From contig CAMDAQ010000004.1 in assembly GCA_945888705.1 (NCBI GenBank), positions 1 through 45,735 on the forward strand: a stretch of 45,735 bases of DNA. Reading direction: 5' to 3'. This document shows, piece after piece, positions 28,301 to 35,377 of this stretch. A program made the translations under genes and the position numbers. The first letter of the stretch is position 1, and each line of letters starts with the position of its first letter. The DNA comes from Singulisphaera sp. GP187. GTDB lineage: Bacteria; Planctomycetota; Phycisphaerae; Phycisphaerales; SM1A02. The notes under the pieces are model-generated. The model worked only from the letters and a program-made list of their open reading frames with translations, had not been told where the DNA came from and ran no database searches.

Positions 28301-28511
28301 CCTCGATGGGAAAGACGACCGCACGTTCGACATCCTCGGCCGCCAGCCCACCGGCCTCGGCCATGATCACGACGGTCGGTGCATTCAGCTCGGGGAAGAC
28401 ATCCACCGGCAGGCGTGGCAGCATCGAACCGACCGCCACCAAGGCACCGATCGCCATGAGCGCCACGACCATGGCGTGACGCGCCGACCATTCGATGAGG
28501 CGTTGCAGCAT
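25359..28511 (-). CDS. Heavy-metal efflux RND transporter, CusA/CzcA-like
   Basis: A 1050-residue inner-membrane proton-driven pump with the usual 12-helix, two-docking-domain RND plan. It starts MLQRLIEWSARHAMVVALMAI and has the family PRLPVDVFPELNAPTVVI. The helix-4 proton-relay region is GGLAVAIGELVDDAIIDVENVVKRL, the HME-type subclass with GELVDD rather than the drug-type motif. Helix 10-12 marks include PLALIGGVAAVLL, FGIAVRNGLLLVNQV and ALNLFVVPAAC. With the adaptor and TolC-like protein it forms a tripartite exporter for Cu/Ag or Co/Zn/Cd from the periplasm; CopA and CutC nearby lean to copper, but the metal cannot be read from sequence. Its start overlaps the adaptor stop by one base (TGATG). 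Confidence 0.94.
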   Translation of the reverse strand: MLQRLIEWSARHAMVVALMAIGALVAVGSMLPRLPVDVFPELNAPTVVIMAEAGGLAAEDVERAVVFPIEVAVQGLPDLRRLRSASSTSLGIVWVEFEWGTDLHRARQLVAERLSAAVDDLPTGVHAEIAPITSITGEVMLVSLASPDGSVAGLELRSLAEHDLRPRLLSVGGVAQVVPIGGELAQYQVRVAPDRLRAFGVTMEEVVEAARDAQATASAGVLADVDRMELPIRQFARVGGVDDLRAVVVAQRGEAMIRIGDVADVLVAAAPLRGTASEDGHAAVVVSVQKSPGVNTLDLTARLDAELDAFEASLPAGVVLNRGAFRAARFIERSVANVRKVLIEAAIVVAVIVVLFLGHWRATLITLTALPLSLAAAVAALWALGLSLNVMTLGGLAVAIGELVDDAIIDVENVVKRLRDRARRAPEDREPLVHAVIAASNEVRGSVVFATLIICLVFAPLLLLGGLEGRFFQPLGIAYIVSILASLLVALTVTPALCVLLLRADVDRASHEPALVGSIKRMYGPWLEAVIARRSLVLWTAGVLAVASLALASTFGRSFLPSFREGTWNVFLMSPPGTSLAESDRLARAIELQLTGIDGVATVTRRTGRAERDEHAEPVSNSELEVTLAPDADADAVRRAILAVTDAIPGMTTMLGQPIEHRLSHVLGGTPAALTVSIEGEDLGVLRGLATRVASELEGIDGTSEVAAGREVLVTSLPIRYRPQDLAIAGLTPGDAARQVGWSLGGERVGTVIDGRRRLDIVVRLDEPDRSTIDDVRGLVLQDRLGRPIQLGDVAGIDAERTSNLIAREGGRRRAIVTCNIEPGADLAGIVERARAKVDPIVMAQGCTVRFGGQFEAQQSAQRTLWFAGAAAMGVMLWLLWWSTGRLAYALVVMLNVPLALIGGVAAVLLIEGWSWRDGSIVLQVPNLSIASFVGFITLFGIAVRNGLLLVNQVGALESLGVPQQDAIRRGAMERIVPILMTALTAALGLLPLVIAWGQPGSELLAPLAAVVLGGLVSSTALNLFVVPAACSLLPPRVHTPAASAARTLP

Positions 28512-29824
28512 CAGTCCTCGCCCTCGTGGAAGGTGCCATCGGCATGGAAGTGGCCGCCCTTCGGGGCAGAGCCGCTCGAGGCGAGCATCAACTGGTACGC
28601 GCCATCGACGACCACCTCGTCACCCTCACGGACGCCGCTGCGGATGACCGTCCACGCGCCATCACTCGCGCCGACATCCGCCTCGAGGCGGATGACGCGG
28701 TCCGGATCCTTGGGATCGCGCCGGAAGAGCACGAGCGACGTGCCGTCACGCACGAGGGCCCGGACCGGTACGGCCAGCTGCGGCGTCTCGCTGCCACCCA
28801 AGACCGACAGCCGCACCGGCATGCCGGCGATCGCCCATGGCTCGAGGCGTTCCGGTCGCATCACGACGTGCACAGCACGCGAAGCGGGGTCCATCGCAGG
28901 CGCCACACCGATGATGCCGCGAAGGCTGGTGGCACCGGTGCCGGCAGCCGCGCCGACCGGATCCGCGCGTCCAATGCTTCCGTCGGAGAGCCGAGCCACG
29001 TCACGCGGGAGCGCGATCGCGTGCACCTCGAGTGCGGCCGGATCCTGCATGCGCAGCAAGGCCATACCGGAATCGACCCTTCGCCCGAACGCCTCGCGCT
29101 CCAGCATGACCACGCCTGGTTGGGTGGCGTGCAGCACGATCACGCCAGCGTCCTCGCCGGTGGAACCTCCTGCCCATGCCGTGATCGACTGCCGGCGTGC
29201 ACCGAGTGCCGCGTGGCGTGCCTGCGCAGCGGCATGGTCGACCACTGCCTGCGACTCATCGGCGATGGCCTCGGCCCGGGCGGCGCGCTGGGCCTGCAGC
29301 GCTGCTCGGGCATCGTGCAGTTGCGGGGCCGACGCACCGCCAGCCTCCCGCACGCGCTCGAGCTGCGCCAGCCGCGCCGTGCAGAGCTCGATCGAACCGT
29401 CGGTGGCCGTCACCCTGCCACGGCAAGCCTCGACGCGGCGCGACAGTGCATCGAGCTCGACCTTCGCGGCCTCGGCTTCGGCGACGAGCGCACGCCACTC
29501 CTCCGACTCGATGCGCGCGATCGGCTGTCCGGCCGTGACGCGTTCGAGATCGCGCACGAGCGGCGTGGCCACGCCGGCCACTGGGAGCCGCGACTCGGTG
29601 GCGCTGCCGGGAAGCGGTTCCAGCGTGCCCTGCAGCACGACTGCCCCGGCCACCGGGCGGCTGGTCACCGCCGTGAAGGACATCCCGAGGTTCCGGCGCA
29701 CCGCATCGGGAATCCCGATGCGATTGGTCGGCGCGGGAGCGTGCCCATCCTGCTCCGGCATCGGAGCATCGGAGCAGGCGGCCACCGCAACACCGACAGC
29801 GATCACGAGCACGAACTTGGTCAT
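28511..29824 (-). CDS. Efflux RND periplasmic adaptor subunit (CusB/CzcB-like)
   Basis: A 437-residue membrane-fusion protein anchored by a lipoprotein signal (MTKFVLVIAVGVAVAAC, cysteine at residue 17). It links the RND pump to the outer-membrane channel. The lipoyl half-motifs flank a long alpha hairpin (AEAEAAKVELDALSRRVEACRG ... QAQRAARAEAIADESQAVVDHAAAQARH); beta-barrel and membrane-proximal domains follow (GMPVRLSVLGGSETPQLAVPVRALV, SGVREGDEVVVDGAYQLM). The end GGHFHADGTFHEGED is a histidine-bearing tail found in metal-efflux adaptors and may bind the ion. Its start and the TolC-like stop overlap by four bases (ATGA). Confidence 0.92.
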   Translation of the reverse strand: MTKFVLVIAVGVAVAACSDAPMPEQDGHAPAPTNRIGIPDAVRRNLGMSFTAVTSRPVAGAVVLQGTLEPLPGSATESRLPVAGVATPLVRDLERVTAGQPIARIESEEWRALVAEAEAAKVELDALSRRVEACRGRVTATDGSIELCTARLAQLERVREAGGASAPQLHDARAALQAQRAARAEAIADESQAVVDHAAAQARHAALGARRQSITAWAGGSTGEDAGVIVLHATQPGVVMLEREAFGRRVDSGMALLRMQDPAALEVHAIALPRDVARLSDGSIGRADPVGAAAGTGATSLRGIIGVAPAMDPASRAVHVVMRPERLEPWAIAGMPVRLSVLGGSETPQLAVPVRALVRDGTSLVLFRRDPKDPDRVIRLEADVGASDGAWTVIRSGVREGDEVVVDGAYQLMLASSGSAPKGGHFHADGTFHEGED

Positions 29825-31209
29825 GGCATGGGGTCCTGGTTGGTCTGGGTCATCCCCTGCGCGGCCTCAGGGCCGAGCACACGGGCAAGATCGATCGCAG
29901 CGAGGGATTCATCGAGCCGCGCCTGCAGCCAGCGCATCCTGGCATCGCGCGATCGGGCCAGCCGATCGGCAGCATCGATCCGGTCGAGTTCACCCATGGC
30001 AACGAGCTCATGGATGAGTTCGGACTGTCGATCGAGCGAGGGCAGGAGCGATTCTTCGAGCTCGCCACGGATTCCATGCGAGGCCGCCAGGCGCCTGCAC
30101 GCCTGCGAGGCCTCGATCGCGGCGATCGCCACGGCATGTTCGACTTCCGCGCGAGCAACGCCGCGCAGCGCCACGGCCTCGGCGATGCCGCCTCGGTTGG
30201 CATTCAGGATCGGCACGGGAATGTTGAGGCCCAGCTGAAACTGCTCGAATCCATCCTGCTGGCCGAAACCGGGGCCGACCTGCAGGTCCGGGTACTGCTT
30301 GCGCACTTCGAGCACGAGTCGCGCTTCGGCCACCGCGTAGCGAACGAGCGCCCGCCGGATCGATGGACTTCCATCGATGATGCGCCGCTCCAGTGCGGCG
30401 GGTTCGTTGCACGCATCGGCCGGCCGAGTGTCCGCAAGCATGGGGACGAAGCCAGCACCCTCGGTCCGAGGCAATCCGAGGATGCGAAGCACGGCAGCCG
30501 ACTGGTCGCTCTCGCGAACCATCATCTGGGCCAGCTCGGCGCGGGCAACAGCGACGGCAGCGCGACGGACCTCGCTGTCGGTGCGGCCCGCTTCGCCAAG
30601 CCCGGCAAGCGCGGCAGCGGCTGACTCGGCCGCCTCAAGCAGGCGAGACTGATCGGCTGCACCATCGAGGGACTGCACCGTCGCACTCCAGCGAGCCCAC
30701 GCGGCCCGCAGGTCGCAGACCGTCGACCACTCAAGCGCCGCGACATCGGCCAGTGCGGCGCGACGCTCCTCACCACGCATCGCGACTTCGGCCTCGAGCC
30801 GGCCCGAGACCGGGATCGTGAACCACACCAGGCCGAAGAGTTCGTTCGGATTGTCGGTCGCATCGATCAACCGGCTGAACTGCAGGCCGATCGATGGATC
30901 AGGCCACAGCCCGGCGTGATCGGCACGTGCCTGCGTCACCCCCGCTTCCGCTCGAGCCACACGGAGTTCGGGGTTGAACACGAGCGCCACCCACGCGGCC
31001 TCGTCGAGCGTGAGTCCATCCGCAGGATCGATGGCAACCGGATGCAGGTCGAGCACCTCCCCGTGGGTGGCGATCCGGCCGATGGCCTCCCGACGAGCGT
31101 TGAACGCCCGAAGGTCGGCTTGTTGGTCGACAGGTTCAGGTGGCACGGACGTGCACGCCGCGAGGCATGCCGAGGCCACCGAAACCACGATGCACTGATG
31201 ATGGGACAT
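29821..31209 (-). CDS. TolC-family outer-membrane efflux protein
   Basis: A 462-residue outer-membrane factor with a lipoprotein-type signal (MSHHQCIVVSVASACLAAC). Two repeats of long amphipathic helices plus short strands are visible: LTLDEAAWVALVFNPELRVARAEAGVTQARADHAGLWPDP in the first half, and RRALVRYAVAEARLVLEVRKQYPDLQVGPGFG with the strand LGLNIPVPILNANRG in the second. The heme-degrading or CusC-like type cannot be told apart. It forms the trans-periplasm channel for the following adaptor and pump. It is 92 bp after the His-rich protein gene, so the operon probably starts upstream of that gene. Confidence 0.9.
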   Translation of the reverse strand: MSHHQCIVVSVASACLAACTSVPPEPVDQQADLRAFNARREAIGRIATHGEVLDLHPVAIDPADGLTLDEAAWVALVFNPELRVARAEAGVTQARADHAGLWPDPSIGLQFSRLIDATDNPNELFGLVWFTIPVSGRLEAEVAMRGEERRAALADVAALEWSTVCDLRAAWARWSATVQSLDGAADQSRLLEAAESAAAALAGLGEAGRTDSEVRRAAVAVARAELAQMMVRESDQSAAVLRILGLPRTEGAGFVPMLADTRPADACNEPAALERRIIDGSPSIRRALVRYAVAEARLVLEVRKQYPDLQVGPGFGQQDGFEQFQLGLNIPVPILNANRGGIAEAVALRGVARAEVEHAVAIAAIEASQACRRLAASHGIRGELEESLLPSLDRQSELIHELVAMGELDRIDAADRLARSRDARMRWLQARLDESLAAIDLARVLGPEAAQGMTQTNQDPMP

Positions 31210-31301
31210 TGCCGTGCTCTGCAGGAAGGCGCATTCCTCGAGGCCGGAATGCGATGGCCAACCGTAGCGCCGACCGGATGATCCGGTGCGCTTCGGTCAG
31301 C

Positions 31302-31823
31302 TCATACCTGAAGACGGACGGTGCGCAGCGCGTGCAGGACCGGTGGTGCACGGCCGCCACCACGATCGACTCCGTGCGCGTTGCCGCCATCGCATCGGGG
31401 CATCGACACGCCGTGCGCGGGCATCGCCACGGGTGGCATCGGTGATGCCGTCGGCACCCCCGGGTCGACACTGAATGACGATCGCGACACGCGCGCATCG
31501 TCAGCATCGACGTGCAGATGATCCGGCACGCACGGCGCCCCGGAGTGATCCGTGGATCCATCACGGGCCCCTTGCGAATCGGCATCGCCCGCCGCCGAAA
31601 AGAGCGCGCCGCCGTGCACATGCCCATGGCCGCGATCGACGGCGTGGTCATGATGATGGTCATGGTGACCATGGTGATGGCCGCCAGTCACGCCGTGGTG
31701 GCGGTCATGGCTCCGCACAGCCTGCGCCGAACGGCCCGGGTCGATCCCCACGACATGCCCTCGCCACAGTCCGCAGCAGAGCTGCGGGACGATCGCGAGC
31801 ATCATGAGAGCCAACCTGATCAT
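31302..31823 (-). CDS. Small exported His-rich metal-binding protein
   Basis: About 173 residues from ATG 31823; ATG 31832 would add MPT. The N-terminus MIRLALMMLAIVPQLCCGLW is a short signal-like segment with a possible lipid-type cysteine pair. A histidine cluster follows (HDRHHGVTGGHHHGHHDHHH, then DHAVDRGHGHVHGG), and further His, Asp and Met residues are spread to the end. I know no family name; comparable His-rich proteins precede metal RND operons. Position, direction and composition point to periplasmic metal binding as the first gene of the efflux operon. TATACT at 31834-31839, ten bases before ATG 31823, favours the shorter start. Much of the protein is low complexity, so the exact frame end is less certain than the cluster. 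Confidence 0.68.
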   Translation of the reverse strand: MIRLALMMLAIVPQLCCGLWRGHVVGIDPGRSAQAVRSHDRHHGVTGGHHHGHHDHHHDHAVDRGHGHVHGGALFSAAGDADSQGARDGSTDHSGAPCVPDHLHVDADDARVSRSSFSVDPGVPTASPMPPVAMPAHGVSMPRCDGGNAHGVDRGGGRAPPVLHALRTVRLQV

Positions 31824-31833
31824 GGTGGGCATG

Positions 31834-31839
31834 AGTATA
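31834..31839 (-). promoter_or_regulatory. Candidate -10 box of the metal-efflux operon
   Basis: TATACT on the minus strand is the closest match to TATAAT I noticed. It lies ten bases before ATG 31823 and just after the 13-bp hairpin at 31844-31873. No good -35 is present; the hairpin arm occupies that place. Confidence 0.45.
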
Positions 31840-31843
31840 AGCA

Positions 31844-31873
31844 GCGCGGACGACGAATCATCGTCGTCCGCGC
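31844..31873. terminator. Perfect 13-bp hairpin between helicase and metal operon
   Basis: GCGCGGACGACGA (31844-31856) and its exact reverse complement (31861-31873) enclose an ATCA loop. It starts about 30 bases after the helicase stop, so it is probably that gene's terminator, though only a short TTATACT follows instead of a T-run. Because it abuts the TATACT box it could also be an operator for the metal operon. Confidence 0.55.
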
Positions 31874-31902
31874 GCTGGGGATTCACTCGAACCGACTCGC
31901 GC

Positions 31903-33510
31903 TCACCGCCGCCCGCGCAGCGGACGGTTCCAACCGCGCCCCGGTGCCGGGCGGGCTGCATCGGCGGAGCCGCCTGACGTGGCGCTCGATCCTGCAGCGT
32001 TGGTGGATGAGCCAGGACGGTGCCCAGACTCGAACGCCGCGGCATCGCGCTGGTGACCCTTGGGCGAAGCATGCGGAGCACCATGGCTGCGGGCGGGCGA
32101 TCGGTCGCCACGGGGCTCGGGTCGACGCTCGCGCGCCTGCTCGCCCTGCTTCTCGCTTCGCTTCTCGCCGCGCTTGCTGGCCTGCCCACCGCGCTCGCCG
32201 CCACGCGACGAAGATTCGCCGCGCGAACGGCCCCGACCGCCGCGCTTGCCGCGACCGCCACGGCCTTCGCCGCCACCGGTCACGGGCTGCGGGGCCGATT
32301 CGCCCTGGACCGCGGCGCTCGCCGGCGGTTCCGCCAGCGACAGGTCGTTCGGGAGCGGCTGCACCGGGATCTGCTGGCGCGTGAGCTTCTCGATGTCACG
32401 CAGGAGCCCGCGCTCCTCGCCGTCACAGAAGCTGATCGCCGCACCGCTCGCACCCGCACGAGCCGTGCGGCCGATGCGGTGCACGTACGCCTCGGCTTCC
32501 ATGGGCAGGTCAACGTTCACCACATGCGTGATGCCGTCGATGTCGAGTCCGCGCGCCGCGATGTCGGTCGCCACGAGCACGCGCACGCGGCCCTCGCGGA
32601 ACGCCTCGAGCGCGCGGATGCGCTGGTTCTGGCCCTTGTTGCCGTGGATCGCCTCGCTCTTGATGCCATGCGCACGCAGGCGCTTCATGACACGGTCGGC
32701 GCCGTGCTTCATCTTGGTGAAGGCGACCACGCGCTCCATGCCAGGATCCTTGAGCAGGTGCACCAGCAGCGCGACCTTGTGCGCCTTGGGCACGTGGATC
32801 AGGGACTGCGTGATCTTCTCGACCGTGGTGGCCACGGGCGTGACGGCGACCTTGGCCGGATCACGCAGCAACTGGTTGGCCAGGTGCTGGATCTCGCTTG
32901 GCATGGTTGCGCTGAAGAGCATCGTCTGGCGATCCTTCGGCACCTTCGCGGCAATCCGCTGGATCGGCTTGATGAAGCCCATGTCGAGCATGCGGTCAGC
33001 CTCGTCGAGCACGAAGATGCTCACGCGGTCCAGATGCACGAAGCCCTGGTCCATCAGGTCGATGAGGCGACCCGGCGTGGCGACGAGGACATCGACGCCG
33101 GCCTTGAGCGCGTTCACTTGCGGGTTCTGGCCGACACCACCGAAGATCACGGCATGCCGGAGCGCCAGGTGCTTGCCGTAGGTGGCGAAGCTCTCGCCGA
33201 TCTGTGCAGCGAGCTCGCGCGTGGGTGCCAGGATCAGTGCGCGCGGGCGACGGCCCGTGCGCAGGTCGCCCTGCTCGCCTGACTTCATGCGGTGGAGGAT
33301 GGGCAGCGCGAACGCCGCCGTCTTGCCGGTGCCGGTCTGCGCGATGCCGAGCAGGTCGCGACCGGTCATCCCGATGGGGATCGTCTGCGCCTGGATCGGC
33401 GTGGGCGTGGTGTACCCCTCGGCCTCGACGGCCTTCAGGATCATGGGGTGGAGTCCGAGCTGGGAGAAGCCTGCGGTCGCGGGCACGGTCGAATGGGTCG
33501 ATTCAGTCAA
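31903..33510 (-). CDS. DEAD-box RNA helicase, RhlE-like
   Basis: About 535 residues. The helicase core is complete: FSQLGLHP and the Q motif TPIQAQTIP, motif I AQTGTGKT, Ia PTRELAAQ, Ib [27 protein letters not shown] and [10 protein letters not shown]. It unwinds short RNA duplexes in ribosome assembly or RNA decay. The C-terminal 150 residues are an arginine-glycine, serine and lysine-rich disordered tail ([20 protein letters not shown]), a usual RNA-binding extension. No ATG lies where the core begins: TTG 33510 (then [16 protein letters not shown]) or GTG 33486 are the best starts. The longer frame to 33696 is arginine-rich and probably leader. Confidence 0.9.
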   Translation of the reverse strand: MTESTHSTVPATAGFSQLGLHPMILKAVEAEGYTTPTPIQAQTIPIGMTGRDLLGIAQTGTGKTAAFALPILHRMKSGEQGDLRTGRRPRALILAPTRELAAQIGESFATYGKHLALRHAVIFGGVGQNPQVNALKAGVDVLVATPGRLIDLMDQGFVHLDRVSIFVLDEADRMLDMGFIKPIQRIAAKVPKDRQTMLFSATMPSEIQHLANQLLRDPAKVAVTPVATTVEKITQSLIHVPKAHKVALLVHLLKDPGMERVVAFTKMKHGADRVMKRLRAHGIKSEAIHGNKGQNQRIRALEAFREGRVRVLVATDIAARGLDIDGITHVVNVDLPMEAEAYVHRIGRTARAGASGAAISFCDGEERGLLRDIEKLTRQQIPVQPLPNDLSLAEPPASAAVQGESAPQPVTGGGEGRGGRGKRGGRGRSRGESSSRGGERGGQASKRGEKRSEKQGEQARERRPEPRGDRSPARSHGAPHASPKGHQRDAAAFESGHRPGSSTNAAGSSATSGGSADAARPAPGRGWNRPLRGRR

Positions 33511-33756
33511 AAGAGATAACCAAGTCTGATTGCAGCGTGAGCACGGATGCTGCAACCGGGATGAGGCTTGTTCGCGATTCCGGGGGCGCTCCGGCAACAA
33601 CCGGCGGGCGCGGAAACGGGAAAGGCCAGGAGCGACGCCACCCACCGCTTCCGTTGCGATTCGTGGCGTTGCCGGCGCAGTCCCAGAGGTTCGCAAGCGT
33701 TGGTCGCTCGCGCTGGTTCACCGGCTGAAGGCACGCAGCATAGCGCGCGCCGCCGA
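33511..33756 (-). other. Structured leader region upstream of the helicase gene
   Basis: This 246-base gap has no gene I can support. It contains two inverted repeats: TTGCAGC (33530-33536) with GCTGCAA (33549-33555), about 20 bases before the TTG start, and ACGCCAC (33635-33641) with GTGGCGT (33663-33669). Long leaders are usual for RhlE-type and cold-shock helicase genes. I recognise no known riboswitch. Confidence 0.4.
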
Positions 33757-35343
33757 TCAACGCAATGGCAACGTGATCGTGACCTCAAGATCGATCGGAA
33801 ACACGCGTTCCTGGCCGTTCACGATGGCGTCTTCGGGCGTGATGAGCGATCCATCGACGCGGAACTCGGGTTCATATGGGCCGCCGGCGGGTCCCGTCAC
33901 GACCACAGCGAAGCGAACCTTGAGCACGTGCTCGCCATCCTTCAGCGACTCGACCGGTGCCGTGATCGTGAAGCGATCGGGCTCCGCCAGCCGTCGCTTG
34001 AGCTGGGCCTGGACGTCGGCGGACTGTCCGGGCATCATGGCGAGCGTCGCCGCACGCTGGTCTGCATTCACATCGTCATCCGTGAGCGCGCGTGTATCCC
34101 CGAGCTCCATCGAGACGCCATCGAGCGCTGCCTCGAGCAGCACCACACGTGGCTCGACCCCTGCACTGCCAGGCACCGTGAACAGGTTCTCGCCGACCGT
34201 CGGCAGAAGATCGACCCTGAGGGCACCATCCTCAACGCGAGGTTCAGCGCGCACCATGACCCCCGCCAACGCCATGCGCTTGGCCCATGACTCATCGAGC
34301 ACGCCGCTCGCCAACGCGCCCGCCAGCAGACCGTTCGCGAAGACGCGCCGCTGGCCCGATCGCTCGATGGCTTCCAGCAAGAGTTCCGCGGCCTGCCGCG
34401 TCTCGCTCGGCGTGAGCTGCTGCTGCGAGAGCTCGTAGAACAGGAGCGGCGATGGCCCCGTGACGCGCGCCATCTGCAGCGAGAGCCACGGCGGCAAGGT
34501 CATCATCATGGTCGCGAACGGCACGGCGGCCCAGACCACGACCACCGCCAGCACGCCAACGATCCACGTCACGCGTCGCTGACCACGCTGCACGCTCGTG
34601 ACTGCGCCGGATCCGGCGAGGTCAGCGTTGCATTCCGGGCATCGGGCCGGAGGAAGATCGGCGAGCTCCTGCGTGCACGCGGCGCAGCGCGCGCGTCCGC
34701 GCTGGCCGGTGAGGGTCGGCATCATCACCACCCAGCAGGGCGCAGCGAGCAGCATCAGCATGACGAAGCCCGGCAGGTACACCCCGGTCAGGAACCGCAC
34801 GGCCAGCAGCACGGGCAGCACCAAGCCGAACGAACAACACGCGGCCACGAGCAATCGGCGGCGCATCGGTACGGCAGGATCGATGAGGCTGAACGTCACA
34901 CGCCAGACCGGATCGAGCCAGCGCATCCAGCGCCGATGCGCGGAGAGCTGCCGCCCGAGCGACATGGCCTCGACCACCTGCTGCGTCGCCACGGCTTCCC
35001 AGTACCGGATGAGCAACGGTTGCTGCCCAGCATGCACCCCATGCGTGCATGGATGCTCCCGTACCGAAGCCAGGCACGCCGGACACACGCAGCCCTCGTC
35101 ATCCCAGATGCGCTCCAACGCGCGCGAGCGTCGCCGGTTCTGCCGCAGCGCCGGAACCAGCGACACGAACACGCAGAGGTAGGCGACCCCGCCCATCCAT
35201 CGCAGCGGTGAACTCCCCAAGGCGAACAGGACACCGCCCGCGAGCACGCTCATGACCAAGCCGAGCAGCATGCCGCCGAACTGCTTGACCAGCGTGATCC
35301 GCTGGCCCATCCATTCAGCGCGGGTGATCGTCCAGGCCACCAT
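33757..35343 (-). CDS. Membrane protein with two zinc-ribbon motifs, unknown function
   Basis: A 528-residue protein. Two helices come near residues 25-65 (GGMLLGLVMSVLAGGVLF, GGVAYLCVFVSLVPAL). A cysteine motif follows (CVCPACLASVREHPCTHG), then two more helices (VAACCSFGLVLPVLLAV, VYLPGFVMLMLLAAPCWVVMM), a clear zinc ribbon CAACTQELADLPPARCPEC, a further helix (VTWIVGVLAVVVVWAAVPF) and a 260-residue outer domain with beta character. I recognise no named family; planctomycetes carry many such ribbon-membrane proteins. TACAGT six bases before ATG 35343 fixes the start, discarding ATG 35370. It lies 34 bp after the di-haem oxidoreductase gene on the same strand. Confidence 0.82.
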   Translation of the reverse strand: MVAWTITRAEWMGQRITLVKQFGGMLLGLVMSVLAGGVLFALGSSPLRWMGGVAYLCVFVSLVPALRQNRRRSRALERIWDDEGCVCPACLASVREHPCTHGVHAGQQPLLIRYWEAVATQQVVEAMSLGRQLSAHRRWMRWLDPVWRVTFSLIDPAVPMRRRLLVAACCSFGLVLPVLLAVRFLTGVYLPGFVMLMLLAAPCWVVMMPTLTGQRGRARCAACTQELADLPPARCPECNADLAGSGAVTSVQRGQRRVTWIVGVLAVVVVWAAVPFATMMMTLPPWLSLQMARVTGPSPLLFYELSQQQLTPSETRQAAELLLEAIERSGQRRVFANGLLAGALASGVLDESWAKRMALAGVMVRAEPRVEDGALRVDLLPTVGENLFTVPGSAGVEPRVVLLEAALDGVSMELGDTRALTDDDVNADQRAATLAMMPGQSADVQAQLKRRLAEPDRFTITAPVESLKDGEHVLKVRFAVVVTGPAGGPYEPEFRVDGSLITPEDAIVNGQERVFPIDLEVTITLPLR

Positions 35344-35349
35344 GCGCGG

Positions 35350-35355
35350 ACTGTA
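35350..35355 (-). promoter_or_regulatory. Leaderless -10 box of the zinc-ribbon membrane gene
   Basis: TACAGT, CCGCGC, then ATG at 35343 on the minus strand. It gives this gene a promoter separate from the imelysin operon upstream. Confidence 0.5.
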
Positions 35356-35377
35356 CGCCGCGGCACGCACCCTTCGT

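Noticed and set aside
25257-30017. A very long open frame on the plus strand opposite the metal RND operon
   Set aside because: It mirrors genuine minus-strand genes with complete motifs. Its product is Arg/His/Pro-rich without any domain, as expected of antisense frames in GC-rich DNA. The same holds for other long shadows such as 5492-8086 and 10224-12212.
31302-32276. The longer version of the His-rich protein, starting at 32276
   Set aside because: The first 150 residues would be antisense-frame code inside the helicase tail region and are Ala/Arg-rich. The signal-like segment and TATACT box place the start at 31823-31832.
33503-33760. A small 85-residue frame in the gap before the helicase gene
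   Set aside because: It has no ribosome-binding site, no recognisable domain and a composition like the non-coding leader. It runs over the helicase start.
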